Shown piece by piece: positions 35,997 through 48,510 of a stretch of 64,000 nucleotides of DNA. Under the pieces are notes generated by a model. That model ran no database searches. It saw only the letters and a program-made list of their open reading frames with translations, and had not been told where the DNA came from. The number at the start of each line of letters is the position of its first letter. Position 1 is the first letter of the stretch. Position numbers and translations under genes: made by a program. The stretch is from assembly GCF_030272615.1 (NCBI RefSeq), contig NC_081415.1:268757425-268821424 (forward strand), given 5' to 3'. The stretch is from Cryptomeria japonica (taxonomy: Eukaryota > Streptophyta > Pinopsida > Cupressales > Cupressaceae).

Positions 35997-36056
35997 ATAT
36001 AAATATATCTACATACATATATATATAGATATACATACATACATATATATAGATAT

Positions 36057-36122
<66 letters not shown>
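36057..36122 (+). repeat. (CA)n followed by (CT)n
   Basis: CA repeat 36057-36093, then CT repeat to 36122. Confidence 0.97.
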
Positions 36123-36125
<3 letters not shown>

Positions 36126-36203
36126 GATACATACATACATACATACATAGATATATACATACATAGATAGATAGATAGATATGTAGATGTATAAATACAT
36201 ACA

Positions 36204-36229
<26 letters not shown>

Positions 36230-36293
<64 letters not shown>
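36230..36293 (+). repeat. (TA)n microsatellite, about 31 repeats
   Basis: Uninterrupted alternating A and T. Likely length-variable. Confidence 0.97.
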
Positions 36294-36296
<3 letters not shown>

Positions 36297-37017
36297 TGAT
36301 ATACATGTGTATCCATATATATGTGCATGCATCCATGTGTGCATCCATGCATACATGGAACACATGCATGTATACACACATCAATACATTCATGGATACA
36401 TCAATGTATCCATACATTTATTCATTAATTCATCCATGCTCACATAAATACATCTATGCATATACATGAATACATACATGCATTTAGAGAATATATATAT
36501 ATATATATATTACATGCATACATCCATAAATACATCCATGCATACATGAATATATACAATACATTACATGCATACATCCATGCATAAATACAACCATACA
36601 TGAATATATACAATACATTACATGCATACATCTATACATAAAGACATCCATAAATACAACCATAAATGAATATATACAATGCATTACATGCATACAACCA
36701 TACATGAATACATATAATACATTACATGCATACATCCATATTATTCATACATTTATTCATTAATTCATCCATGCTCGCATAAATACATACATGCATATAA
36801 GCATACGTGAATAAATACATGCATTTAGAGAACCATGCATGTATATATACAATACATTACATGCATACATCCATAAATACATCCATGCATACATGACTAT
36901 ATACAATACATTACATGCATACATCCATCCATAAATACAACCATACATGAATATATACAATACATTACATGCATACATTCATGCATACAACCATACATGA
37001 ATACATATAATACATTA

Positions 37018-37022
37018 CATGT
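37018..37022. repeat. Target duplication of the solo LTR, left (catgt)
   Basis: Matches 38534-38538 (catgc) at 4 of 5 bases. The mismatch may be decay in the repeat background. Confidence 0.55.
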
Positions 37023-38533
37023 TGTATGCGAGAAAAGCGGGTCAATGAAACTTAAAATGTGAAAAGTGAAGCTCAAAGAGACTTGTCCACACACCCACAG
37101 GACTTCTTGGTGCAAGTTATGGAGTCATGAAGGATGACTCAATTTCCCAAGGTTGGTTCCATGGTTCTCTATCTCACAAGTTCCCTCAAACCAATGCCTT
37201 TTCTCTCAGATCACTGAGCAAAGTGGTTTACGGATGACAAATGCAAGAACGAGGGATGCTTTTGATTGATCTTAACATGAAAATGCATCATATCTATGCA
37301 TGATTCTACAAAATGCAATAAACTAGATTATAAGATGACAAGATTAGTAGTAATACTATCCTAACATGATATACTAGTTATATGATTTAAGCTAATGATA
37401 AAGGAAGTAGTCTAAAATGTTTATTAGATTAATTCTTATTGCAAAGAGAGACTAGATGCGCTAAAATTGAGCATAAATGAGATACTAAGAGCTTGCATGT
37501 ATATTAGATAATAGATTTCTTAGATTCATGGATCCTCAAAATGGAGGAAGGAGAGCTCTATTTATAATGAAAATAGGGCAATGGATGGCCATGATTGAAA
37601 GAGTTAATCAAGGGTCAAGATTGAAAGTTGTCAATCCATGTTTTCAATTTTCACCAATGAATTGGTGACAATTGTCAACATAAGGTTGGTTGAGAGGAGA
37701 GGTAAGAAGCATTAAATGTTTGAGAAGACATGAAGGTTACCTTAAGAGGTAAGGGTTAAGGTTAGGTTAAGGTTATCCATTGGATAAAGATTTTACCCAA
37801 AGGATAAACTCTTGTGCAAGGGTTAAAGGAATAACCATGGTCAAAGCAATAAATGCTTGATGAGACCCTTGGGTTAGATGGAGGTTAAGTTAGGCAAAAA
37901 GTCTCTAAACATACCACTAAGGGTTAGTTAACCATTAATGGTTTGAAGACTTTGGGGACAAATTTGTAAGAGTCCTTCCAAATTTGGGGGCATTCAACAA
38001 GGCTTTAAAGCCTTTATCTTGTTGAATGGATAAAGGATTTAATACATTTTGAAGACTTTACTCCAAATTTGAGAAGTGACCTCAAATTTAGGGAAATGGG
38101 ATAATGAATGGGTTTGGGTTAATTGATTAGGATTAGATGGATTCTAGAAGAAATTTAGGAAGGGGATTAGGATGCAAGTGGGAGATCTAGGAAAATGCAA
38201 GTGGGTGGGGAAAATAAAATTTAATTAAAATTAATTTATTTCAATTTGGTTGCAATTTGGGAATTTGAATAAATTAGATTTATTCAATTTGGGGTGAACT
38301 ATTTAATTAAATGTAAATTTAATTAAAAGTAGAGAGAAAGGGATTTAATTAAATAAAATGATTTATTCAATTAAATGATGCAAAAGGTTTTAGTGAATTT
38401 AACTTAAATAAATTGAATAATTTATTTAATTAAATAGAGGAATGTGGGTGATTTAATTAAATTGGATTTAACTAAATAGAGGAATGAACATAAAATATTC
38501 ATTTGGGAATATGGTCATTTTTATACGTCTACA
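37023..38533 (-). repeat. Solo LTR of the 1015-2363 family, inside the satellite
   Basis: 1511 bp. Minus strand starts TGTAGACGTATAAAAATGAC and ends CTCGCATACA. Satellite sequence resumes directly at both sides and no internal region or second LTR is present, so it is a solo LTR formed by LTR-LTR recombination. It aligns with 1015-2363 for most of its length and supplies the missing end of that copy. Apparent coding is absent. Confidence 0.88.
37558..37566 (-). promoter_or_regulatory. Probable TATA box of the solo LTR
   Basis: Minus strand TATAAATAG within ttcattataaatagagctc, followed by ctccttcctcc. Typical promoter position in an LTR; no transcript evidence. Confidence 0.5.
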
Positions 38534-39721
38534 CATGCATACATCCATATCCATATTATTCATACATTTATTTATTAATTCATCCATGCTCGCATAAATA
38601 CATACATGCATTTAGAGAACCATGCATGTATATATATAATACATTACATGCAAACATGAATATATACAATACATTACATGCATACATCCATGCATAAATA
38701 CAACCATGCATGAATATATACAATACATTACATGCATACATCCATACATAAAGACATCCATGCATACATCCATACATAAAGACATCCATGCATACAACCA
38801 TACATGAATACATATAATACATTACATGCATACATCCATATTATTTATACATTTATTCATTAATTCATCCATGCTCGCATAAATACATACATACATCCAT
38901 TTATACATATGTACATCAATGCATCCATGCATAGATGCTTACATACATGCATCCATAATAATACAACCATACATGAATATATACATGCATGCATGCATCC
39001 ATGCATAATAAAACCATACATGAATATTTACATGCATGCATGCATCCATGCACAATGCAACCATTCATGAATACACATACATGTATACATACACCCATAC
39101 ATTCCATGCATACATGAATATGCATCCATGCATAGTCTGTATATACATGAAAATATACATATATGTATGCGTACATCTATGCATAATATAACCATACATG
39201 AATATATACGTGCATGGATGGATGGATGGATGCATACATACATGTAAATATTCATGCATCCATACACATGAATACAAGCATACATGAATACATACAATAC
39301 ATTACATGCATACATACATCCATGAAATATGTCATGCATAAATGCATCCATACATACATACATGCATGCATCAATACATGCATGCATAGATGCGTACATC
39401 CATACATAAATGCACACATTCATAAATCCATACGTACATGCATCCATAAATACATACATACATCAATGCATCCATCCATAGATGCATACATCCAAATATC
39501 CATGCATACATTCATACATACATTCATTCATACATGCACACATCCATACATTCATTCATACACATCATACAAGAATACATTCATACACGCATTCATTCAT
39601 TCATTCACACACATACACATATATAGATGTGTATACGTCCATGCATAAATACATACATCAAATGCATCCATCCATAGATGCATACATCCAAATATCCATA
39701 CATAAATGCATACATCCCAAT

Positions 39722-39761
<40 letters not shown>
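39722..39761 (+). repeat. (CA)n microsatellite closing the array
   Basis: About 19 CA units, then atataaaactaaaac and ordinary spacer. Confidence 0.97.
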
Positions 39762-39765
<4 letters not shown>

Positions 39766-39988
39766 AAACTAAAACTAAAACAAAAACAAAAACCCATCAT
39801 ATAACTAATATGTCACTTGGTGCTTCATTCAAAATCCATACAATCATGTGAAATAATTAATATCACTCAACCTTGATGCATAAACAAGCACACCATACAC
39901 ATAATATAGTTTGATGCAACCTTCAAATAAAACTCATAAACTCAATTGAAAATGTCATTATTACTTGCAAACAAAACCCATCATGCAA

Positions 39989-40480
39989 CTAAATAGTTTC
40001 ATTAGAAACTTCATGTAAATGTCATACAATCATCATGTAGAAGCATCAAAATCACTCAACCATGATGCATAATAATTAACTTCCAAAAAGGCTTAAATAA
40101 AAAAAGACACATAAGCATCACGGTGTTTGTTATATTATTTCATATATGTTCTACCCTTGATGCCCACCATATATCTATCCATACGAATCATAAAACATAA
40201 ATCATTGTCACTCAAGCATGAATCATGAACAAATACATCAAGCATCCTATATGAACTAAATGGTGTCATTTGAACCTTCATATAAATGTCATACAATCAT
40301 CATGTAGAAGCACCAAGGCTTAAATAAAAAAAGTCACATAATCATCATAGTGTTTGTTATATTATTTCATATATATTCTACCCTTGATGCCCACCATATG
40401 TCTATCCATATGAATCATCAAACATAAGAGTCATTGTCACTCAACCATGAATCACGAACAAATACATCAAGCATCCTATA
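39989..40480 (+). repeat. 267-bp tandem duplication
   Basis: Copies start with ctaaatNgtNtcattNgaa at 39989 and 40256. They share gtcatacaatcatcatgtag, gtgtttgttatattatttca and gatgcccaccatatNtctat. The second copy lacks about 40 bp present in the first between gtagaagca and ggcttaaataaaa. No coding potential. Confidence 0.85.
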
Positions 40481-43300
40481 TGATGATTTAATCAAATTCC
40501 ATTTGACCCTAATACATATACACAAAGTCACATAAAACTTAATGCGCATGAACACCAAACACTCCATAATGGTTATATGTAGATTAGTTACACAAATTTC
40601 AAACAAAGCCCATAAGACTCAAATCCCTCTCATGTAATCAAACAAAACCCATACAACTCTGTTGTGTATACACCATCATGTAAACTTCAAACAAAATTAA
40701 TAAAACTTAATGATATTAGTACATCCTTTACAACAAAAAAAATAAAAATAAAAAGATATATAATTATAGTACAAAAGAGTGAATACCACTCCACTAACCA
40801 TGGTGCATAAAGCACACCAATAATGGTGCCTAATTTGCACCTAGCCACTATAGAGTGCTTAATGTTCTTGTGCATAAGGTTGACCATAACAAGAGAGCTA
40901 CAATAATCAAGCACAACATTCAATATCACTCAACCATGATGCATGAACGAACAAATTAAGCACACTAAAGAGTTTGATTCAACCTTTTAGAAAAAACTTT
41001 AGAACTCAATGACATATATACAATTGTTTTATTAACAACAAATAAATTATTTAATTAACTTTTAAAACATGTATTTGATTAACATAAAATTTTAATTCAA
41101 TCAACTTTAAAAACACAAAAATAAAAGTAGCAGAAATAAGAACAAAAAACACCTCTTGAAGGATGTCCATGGCCATCCTTAAGAGTTTATGGAGGGGTAT
41201 TCATACCCCTCAAAAAAACAATATACTTTTTATTAATCATAATTGTTAAGTAATATTTACAAGTAATTTGTCTTCAACCTTGCTTTCAAGTTTTCATCAC
41301 TTCACAATAATTCCCAACTAAGCTATTAACATCTTTTAAATTATAGCATTCTTTGACATTTTTTTTTATATAATTTCTTCCAATCCCAAAGAAAGCTGCA
41401 CAATGCTCATTTCACATTTAACATTAATCAAAAAATTAACATAAAAATCATCAAATAACTCCTCCAATCCATGTTGTTAAAAGAAATAAACCCTCTACAA
41501 ATCAATAGGCATTATAAAACTATGAGATAAAAACCCTTACACCTCTATTTTTGAATTCTAAGTCCCCGGAAAAATAAAACCAAAAAAGAATAAGATAGTG
41601 AAAAGTGGATTGGAACACTTGGCTGGAAAATATTCTAGGAGACAAGAATCTCTTTTTTGAAAGGTATACCTACAATCGACTCTGTTTGGTTCGCATGCAT
41701 GAGGTTAGTGAGGACCAGTAGAATTTATCTAAAAAATCTAATTCCTTTCAAGATTAAGATTCTCTAACCCTTTTCACTGCTGAGAAAAATTGTGCAAATC
41801 CCATCATGCTAGGAATATGCATTTTTCTTCAAATTGAAATTGCTTATGTAAATCTGTTCAAACGGTGCTTATTTATGATTATCTATTTTTCATCCTAAAT
41901 TTAGTCTAATTATGGAATACTCTGTTACAAAAAAGATGGTTCTTATTTTTCCCTAATCAATATTTGGAAATGACAAATGACAACCTTTAGATTGATAAAG
42001 AGAAGGAAAAAAAGAATTATATTCTTATCAATTGAATAGATCAATACAACTTAAATATGCAGTCGTATAAAAATGAAGCTCCAAAAAAAGACTACAAACC
42101 TAAGACCCAAAATCAAACTAGAAGCATAAAACCTAGCTACCAAAGGGGATGATTCTAAATCTAGTAGACCCATTAACATGTCAAAATGAATGCATTATAG
42201 AACTCATTTTGAGTTAAAGATTCTAAGTATTAGAATCTATGTATTCTCTAAATACATTGGTATTGTGTATTGCAGATTATGTCTGATTTGAACAGCCATT
42301 GTGGTTGGTAGCACTAGTACTTCAAGAATTAAGAGTAAGTTTTACTTCCATTGTATTTGAAAAATAAAATGTATTTTATTTTCTTTGATTTAAAAGGATG
42401 CAAATGGGAAGAGAGCGCAATAACAAATCTTACCTTTGAGGTTTCAGAAACCTATGTCATCTACCATTCAATTTTTTAACAATTTGTACACACATGTATG
42501 TGTGTGTGAAGAGAGAGATAGGAGTTGGGGAGATAGTTCTTGTGATAATGGTCATATATATACAAAAATCAACCTGAATCTTGATTTTATGTTTTGTTCT
42601 TTGTTCTTGTGATAATGGTCATTTTGATGGGTGAAGCAATAGCAATCCATTAAATTGTGTTTTGTTCTTTGTTCTTGTGTGTACTCCGAGTAAATAAAAG
42701 CCCGATCTTTAAATTACAGATGTACTTAGACTGATGCCCCTTTTATATGTACAACATAAGTGAATGAGTGATGTGGGTTAATACTAAGTATAGCTAATTA
42801 TGTTAATTGGTGCTTGCAGGTACGTAGATCCATGCTGGCTATCATATTTGGACATCAGCTGCTGAGCCTCCCATTTGGATTTGCATCCTTAAGATGGGGT
42901 GCAGAAATCGTATTATTGGGCATTAGAGCAGCAATTACCTTCTATACATATAATCTCATGTGATTGGTGCTGGAACATCTAAAGCTCAAGCACAACAGAG
43001 ACTTAAGTTTAGTGATATGACCATAGAGATTATGGTATATGCTACTTAAGCTTCATTAGTCCTCTCTTTATAGCTTTATCACATTTCATTACTTGAAAGA
43101 TAATCAGTTATGCATCTTTTGTCTAGAATTTATCTTAATTTTGAAAGTACATGTTTTATAAACTCTCCTACAGGCCCAAGATGGGGCCGTTTTGTGGTGA
43201 GACCACTACAGTTTGTAGTCTAGTGCGGGGCTATTGTTTTTTGCACCTTCTTGGAGGTCAGAGTTCAAAGGAACCTTTCAAAAACAAGAAGACAGAGAAA
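40481..43300. other. Spacer with no supported gene
   Basis: AT-rich, with short frames that have no motif. The stretch near 43175-43300 is less AT-rich. Joined across the Copia-like insertion it would continue an open frame to about 47670, but I find no protein family in it and do not call a gene. Confidence 0.5.
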
Positions 43301-43305
43301 CTATG
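43301..43305. repeat. Target-site duplication, left copy (ctatg)
   Basis: Identical to 47558-47562 on the other side of the element. Confidence 0.9.
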
Positions 43306-43768
43306 TGTGAGATTTTGCCAAGATCAAGAGGCAATGGAAAGCACAAATAAGAGAGAACAAAATAGATGATAGAAATAAATTGTATTCTATCAAGATGAAA
43401 AATATGATCAACTGGATCATTAAGCATTACATACAATGAATATAAGCCTGCTTATATAGGCAAGGCTATATAGATATGTGAGCACACAAACATGACATGT
43501 GGCTCAATAAGAAACAAGGGTAGGTAGGAAATAGGTGTGGGTAGGTAGGAGAAAGAATATAATAGTCTACATGAGGTGGATCACCCACTAAATGTGGAGT
43601 GTAACAACAAGATCACACCATAAAAGGTGGAAATTCTCCTACACACACTATCCCAATGTGACACAAACACCCAAGTGTCTCATACCCAAACTACTATGAA
43701 ATGCATTTCCTAAGTAAACTTAAGTAAAGTGTAATAATATCCATGATGAATAATTATTTACACCAACA
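43306..43768 (-). repeat. 3' LTR (463 bp) of the non-autonomous element
   Basis: Plus-strand ends tgtgagattttgcc and ...ttacaccaaca. Same length as its partner at 47095. A TATA-like gcttatataggc (GCCTATATAAGC on the minus strand) lies at 43450-43461. Confidence 0.93.
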
Positions 43769-43787
43769 CCCCCCCCCCCTTAAATGC
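43769..43787 (-). other. Polypurine tract with G-run
   Basis: Minus strand gcatttaag followed by ten G or more, ending at the 3' LTR start. An almost pure G tract is unusual for a plus-strand primer. Confidence 0.7.
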
Positions 43788-43995
43788 AACTTGGGGGAAT
43801 GCACTTAAGTCTACAATGCAACTAAGCAATGAAAGATGGGTCCCGGCTACTAGGCCATGTTAGGTATCCATGTACAAATGCGAATGCATGAAAACCAATG
43901 CAATGAAATCTCTCACAAAGTGGAGAAAGAGAGAAAAACCCAATTGGAAAAAACTCTCCCCCAAAAGAGAGATGAAAACTAGATACAAAGAACAC

Positions 43996-46272
43996 TTATA
44001 GAAGTATGTGAAGGACAAAACCCCATGTGAGGAAAAAGTCCCCCCCATATGAGAGAAGAAGAGAAGCTAGGAAGCCCCCCCTCAATGTGGAATCTGCACT
44101 AATGATAGAAGCTCGATATATGAAGAAACTGCTCCACGAACATCGAACAACATTCCTCCCCTTAGGAAGAAACAAAACCAAAGGTGTATCCATGAAGTCT
44201 CCCCAATCATGAAGGGAAGATGTATGAAGAAAACTCATGATGAAAGGAATCTTTGAAAACTGCTCAAGTGTCCCCATGTCGATGCTGAAAGATACCCCCT
44301 CCAAAGGTGGTAAACTGTGCCACACTACTGAAAAAGGCACTCCAAGATCTAGTGGAGATGGATGTAGAACATGTCCCAAAGACTCACATGTCTCCTCAAA
44401 ACATAAAGAGACCTCCTCCAACTGTTGTTCATAAGTATCCACAATCATGTCAACCTCGAAAGAATGATCATGTAGAGAATGAACAAGAGGGTCAGAGTGT
44501 TCCCTCCCAGCAATTGAAGAAGGATCATCTTCATCAAAGAGAAGATGAATGTCATCAATGATGTCTCCCAAATATGCAATGTAGGATTCCATAAATAAAC
44601 CTGCAATGTCTGTCAAGTAATCATCCCATGAATCTGAAGCTAGAAGACAATGAATATCCTATTGCATTGAATCACATGAAAGAAAAACTGTCTCACTATT
44701 CGCATCATCAGGTGCAATAGGTGATGTGATATCAATATGAGGAGATGAAATACAAGACTCAAGAACAGGTTCACATGTGAGAATCCCCATATTCAAGTGC
44801 CCAAAGTTCTCCTCAAAATCTGAACCATCACAAGAAGTGTGATCATCATGTGTAGAATCATCAAATGTGAAATAATCATCATCAACAAAATCTGAAAAGG
44901 AGTATAACCGAGATGCATGATCAACCACCCCAGTCGCAATGATAGCTCTAGTCTCCAAGTCTCGAATGAAAACTGACTCAGGTGTGAACTCCACAACTCT
45001 CTTAGTTGCTCCATGTGTGATTTGATAGATGGAAAGGAGATTGTTTGTCAAGTGGGGTACACACAACACATTATTGAAGGAGTTATCCCCAATGTCAATA
45101 GATCACTTCCCAATCACATCCATGTATGTATGATTGCCCTTCAAAATCTGCGACATGGTGCAAGGCTCAAATGTAGAGAACATAGACTACAAAGATGCCA
45201 TATGATGAGAAGCACTTGAATCTAGAAGCCATCTCTCTGAATCATGACTGATAGTAGCACATAGAGCTTTTTCTTTTCTTGTCCCAAAAGAGTGGGTCTT
45301 CCCACTTGTAGAAGCCATGAATGCTTGCCCTTTTCCTTTTGAATGTGAGGAAGTGGAAGTTGATGAATCATCCTTCTTGTAGACATTAGGCAAATCAATG
45401 TTATACTTTTTGATGATATGTGTGAGCTCATCAATCTTCTTAGAATGGCAATGATGCTCCTCATGACCAAACTTTTTACAATAGGCACAAGTAGGTCTCC
45501 CCCTCTTTGGTGAATTATCCCTCTTGGAAGAGGATGTATCTCCTTGTTGTGGAGAGGATGATGCTTTGTCCTTAGGCTTTGATTGCCATTTCTTCTTGTT
45601 TGAGTTGTCCTTTCCTTGATTTCCTTTGTTCCCTTGATTTGCCACTAATGCTTGAGACTTAGAAGCCTTAAGAATGCCCATGCTTATCAACTTAGTTTGT
45701 TCCATCATCAACATTTCATTGAAAGCATCAAATGTAGGCATTGTGTAGCTTGAACCCATTGTCATCCTATGGGTTTGGAAACTAGAAACAAATGTTGCAT
45801 ACTCTTGTGGAAGCTTTCCTATCAAGTTGAAGATCAATTGAGTATCCTTCTTATCAATGCCACAATCTTTGAGTTGTGCCTTCAACTCATTTGCCTTGGT
45901 GACATAATCTTGTATAGTATCAAAATTCTTGGGATCTAACATGGTGAGATCACTATCAATCTGATATCCCCTAATCTCATCAACTTGACCATACAAGTCT
46001 TGAAACTTTTGCCAAGCATCTTTGATTAGAGTACACTTCTCAATATGAAAAATGAGATCCTTTGATACATGCTTTCTTAAGGTACCAATTGCCATGATAT
46101 TTTTAGTGAGCCAATCCAAGTGACCAACTAGATCAACCTTAGGATCAGTGGGGGCAACAATAGTTCCATCAATGTAATGAGTTAGTCCTTTTTCCATAAG
46201 TTTACTCCATGCATCAATTTTCCAAGTAGCATAATTATGAGGAGTTAAGAGAGGAAACTTAGAAGAACCCAT
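43996..46272 (-). pseudogene. Gag-protease-acidic tail polyprotein, nonsense-broken
   Basis: Start chosen at MGSSKFPLLTPHNYATW (46272), the usual Gag opening; the frame is open further upstream to 46341. Gag includes DAWQKFQDLYGQ and a zinc knuckle CAYCKKFGHEEHHC near residue 280. The protease site reads WLLDSSASHHM, with Ser in place of the Gly of DSG. After an in-frame TAG (45187-45189) and a TGA, the PR and pre-integrase part continues as LCVPHLTNNLLSIYQITHG and VEFTPESVFIRDLETRAII. Then, instead of integrase, an acidic stretch (DDDYFTFDDSTHDDHTS, later GDIIDDIHLLFDEDD) runs through a third stop at 44659 to 43996. All parts are in one frame, so about 760 codons with three stops. The tail matches no family I know. 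Confidence 0.85.
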
Positions 46273-47082
46273 AGCAGCAAAAAGGAAGGAACACAAGAGC
46301 ACAAAAGCACAAGAGACACCCCCCCAAATTAACTCAATCAAAGTACCAAAAAAAATGATGATTTTGGCACTTTATATGTAGTGCATGTACAATATGCGAC
46401 TTGCAAAACAAGGCTAAGTGGACTTTTGATTTCAATTTACAACTTCTCAAAGTGAGATCTAAGAGACTTCAACAAATACTGCTAGTGATCTAAACTGAGA
46501 TCCAAGCAAAATGCAAGTACCAAATATGTCAAAAATGGCTAAATAATAAAAGTACAATTTCTACTTAAAATTATTGCAAACAAATGACAGATTATGAAAG
46601 TAGATGAAAAAATATGCACTTTTAAAAAAAAAGGGCCTGAAAAGGAGTCCATATGAGCCCAAATGAAGCCTCCAAAATTGTAAAAATTGAGATTTCATGA
46701 TTTCCAAAAAACCTGTATTCGAGAACAGAAATATCCTACACCATTGTACAGATCACAAAATTCTACCCCAAAACAAAAAAATTGCTCGAAAAAAGGAGTT
46801 CAGATGAGTGAGATATCGCTATTTGAAAATCGCCTACAAAATTATAATTTCTGGAAAATTTCCATCGCGGCTTCAAACTTCAAATGCCTCTAGATTTGGC
46901 CTCTAAAGTCCTATTTGGATGAAACAAAAGGCAAAACTGACTTTCTTGGACCTCCTCAATCCAATGGTAACCTCAGCTTTGATCCATCAAGCTTCAATAA
47001 TAACCTGCAATAGAAAATTCCAAAATGCAAACCCCAAATACATCAAATTTCTCTCAATTGGCAAACCAATGACACTCTAATG
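46273..47082 (-). other. 5' leader of the non-autonomous element
   Basis: About 810 bp between primer site and Gag start, AT-rich, without a recognisable domain. It probably holds the packaging signal; I cannot point to it. Confidence 0.6.
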
Positions 47083-47094
47083 GCTCTGATACCA
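47083..47094 (-). other. Primer-binding site, initiator tRNA-Met
   Basis: Minus strand TGGTATCAGAGC, directly adjoining the 5' LTR with no spacer. Confidence 0.93.
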
Positions 47095-47557
47095 TGTGAG
47101 ATTTTGCCAAGATCAAGAGGCAATGGAAAGCACAAATAAGAGAGAACAAAATAGATGATAGAAATAAATTGTATTCTATCAAGATGAAAAATATGATCAA
47201 ATGGATCATTAAGCATTACATACAATGAATATAAGTCTGCTTATATAGCCAAGGTTATATGGATATGTGAGCACACAAACATGACATGTGGCTCAACAAG
47301 AAACAAGGGTAGGTAGGAAATAGGTGTGGGTAGGTAGGAGAAAAAATATAATAGTCCACATGAGGTGGATCACCCACTGAATGTGGAGTGTAACAACAAG
47401 ATCACACCATAAAAGGTGGAAATTCTCTTACACACACTATCCCAATGTGGCACAAACACCCAAGTGTCTCATACCCAAACTACTATGAAATGCATTTCCT
47501 AAGTAAACTTAAGTAAAGTGTAATAATATCCATGATGAATAATTATTTACACCAACA
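47095..47557 (-). repeat. 5' LTR (463 bp) of the non-autonomous element
   Basis: Aligns with 43306-43768 without indels, with about 11 substitutions by eye. TATA-like gcttatatagcc at 47239-47250 (minus-strand TATATAAGC). Confidence 0.93.
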
Positions 47558-47562
47558 CTATG
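47558..47562. repeat. Target-site duplication, right copy (ctatg)
   Basis: Identical to 43301-43305. Confidence 0.9.
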
Positions 47563-48219
47563 TTTGCTTATGAAAATTTGAATAATTTCATTGAATTCCT
47601 AGTGATGGAGAGATGCAGTTGTACCAATTTACAATTCTTTTTGAAGGGTTGATGCTTCTGCTAGCCCAGATACTGATATATATAAATTTAGAATCTCTGC
47701 TGCTGTGCTTTTCTTTTACTGCATGCACTGTGGGAGGATCCATCCATGCAAGTTGGTCTTCACTCTTCATTAATTTGTCCTTGCTTGAATTTAGTTCTTC
47801 TACAAATCTCGGCTAAAGCCTAGTTTGTGTTGTGTGACTTTTCACTTGCATATTTTTAGCAATAAATGGTATTGGATCTTCTGTCATTTGATGCAACTTG
47901 GTTCTCTTTTTATCCAGTTTGAAATACTGTGATGGATGTTTTTAGCAAGGGTTTATATTTTTTTCTTTTTCTCATGATGATCGTGTTATCAGGTCCACTT
48001 AGTTTTATTATTTAGCTCATCACTGAATTTTCCAAACAACAAAATTATAATAATTCCTTGACTAAAAGATATGGAACCATCAACCAACCCTTGTGGAACT
48101 CTATAAGACCCTAGTCTATTTTGCATGTTATGAAAAAATATGGATAGATATTTAACGCATGTGTTGTGAAGATTAACTATGTAACAAAGTAAAACAAATA
48201 GAACAACACACTTAGTCCT
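47563..48219. other. Spacer, nothing recognised
   Basis: No motif-bearing frame, repeat or element end seen. Confidence 0.55.
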
Positions 48220-48510
48220 TGTTACATGGCAATGTCATAAAAGCTTGTCCTATCCTAGGCTGTAGTATTGCTGCAGATTGGAGGGGAAATTTAGTGAAGT
48301 GCAGGGGCGAGGAATTAGGAGAACGGTTGGATAAGGCAAACCTTATGGAAGAGGTGATAGCACCATTGCCAAGGCAGGGACTATAGCAAGCATTTTTTAA
48401 GGCTTTCAAACCTAATAAACCTATAGATAATTCATCTCATTCAGATGATATTGCAGTCGAAACAAACATGGTCTCATGGAATTGTAGAGGTTGTAGAGTA
48501 TGTAGAAAAT
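48220..48510 (+). pseudogene. Small LINE fragment: end of ORF1 and start of endonuclease
   Basis: The plus strand reads a basic tail with QAFFKAFKPNKP, then NMVSWNCRGC near 48468. SWNCRG is the standard opening of the plant L1 endonuclease. It breaks off within about 10 codons. This orientation and sequence are separate from the LINE at 2364. Short, so moderate confidence only. Confidence 0.4.

Larger units (their letters stand above)
35997..39771 (+). repeat. Satellite/microsatellite array of catacat(c)-type units
   Basis: Built from short units such as catacatccatgcat and aatacaaccatacatgaat, with a basic 4-bp period. A longer order is visible: the block cattaattcatccatgctc recurs at about 36424, 36754, 38574 and 38864. 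Allowing for the LTR insertion at 37023-38533 the spacing is about 290-330 bp. Apparent open frames on both strands (for example 35965-36417 and 39028-39459) exist only because a 4-bp repeat without stops is open in all frames. No genes are present. Confidence 0.92.
43306..47557 (-). mobile_element. Non-autonomous Copia-like element with only Gag, PR part and acidic tail
   Basis: 4252 bp, bounded by ctatg duplications, with two 463-bp LTRs, a tRNA-Met primer site touching the 5' LTR and a purine (G) tract at the 3' LTR. The 3.3-kb interior holds one minus-strand frame for Gag, a protease and an acidic C-terminal part. No integrase, RT or RNase H motif occurs in any frame. By hand I count about 11 differences between the LTRs, so it is fairly young. 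It must rely on a full Copia for enzymes. Such gag-bearing deficient elements are known in plants (TR-GAG). Confidence 0.9.

Noticed and set aside
35965-39766. Many long open frames on both strands rich in Cys, Met, Tyr or His, Ile
   Set aside because: They are translations of a 4-bp-period repeat that lacks stops; all frames are open together and the content is low complexity.
43151-43369. Frame running into the Copia-like LTR, possible host exon interrupted by the insertion
   Set aside because: Part of the frame is LTR. The host part joined to 47563 onward gives an open stretch of under 60 codons with no homology I recognise.
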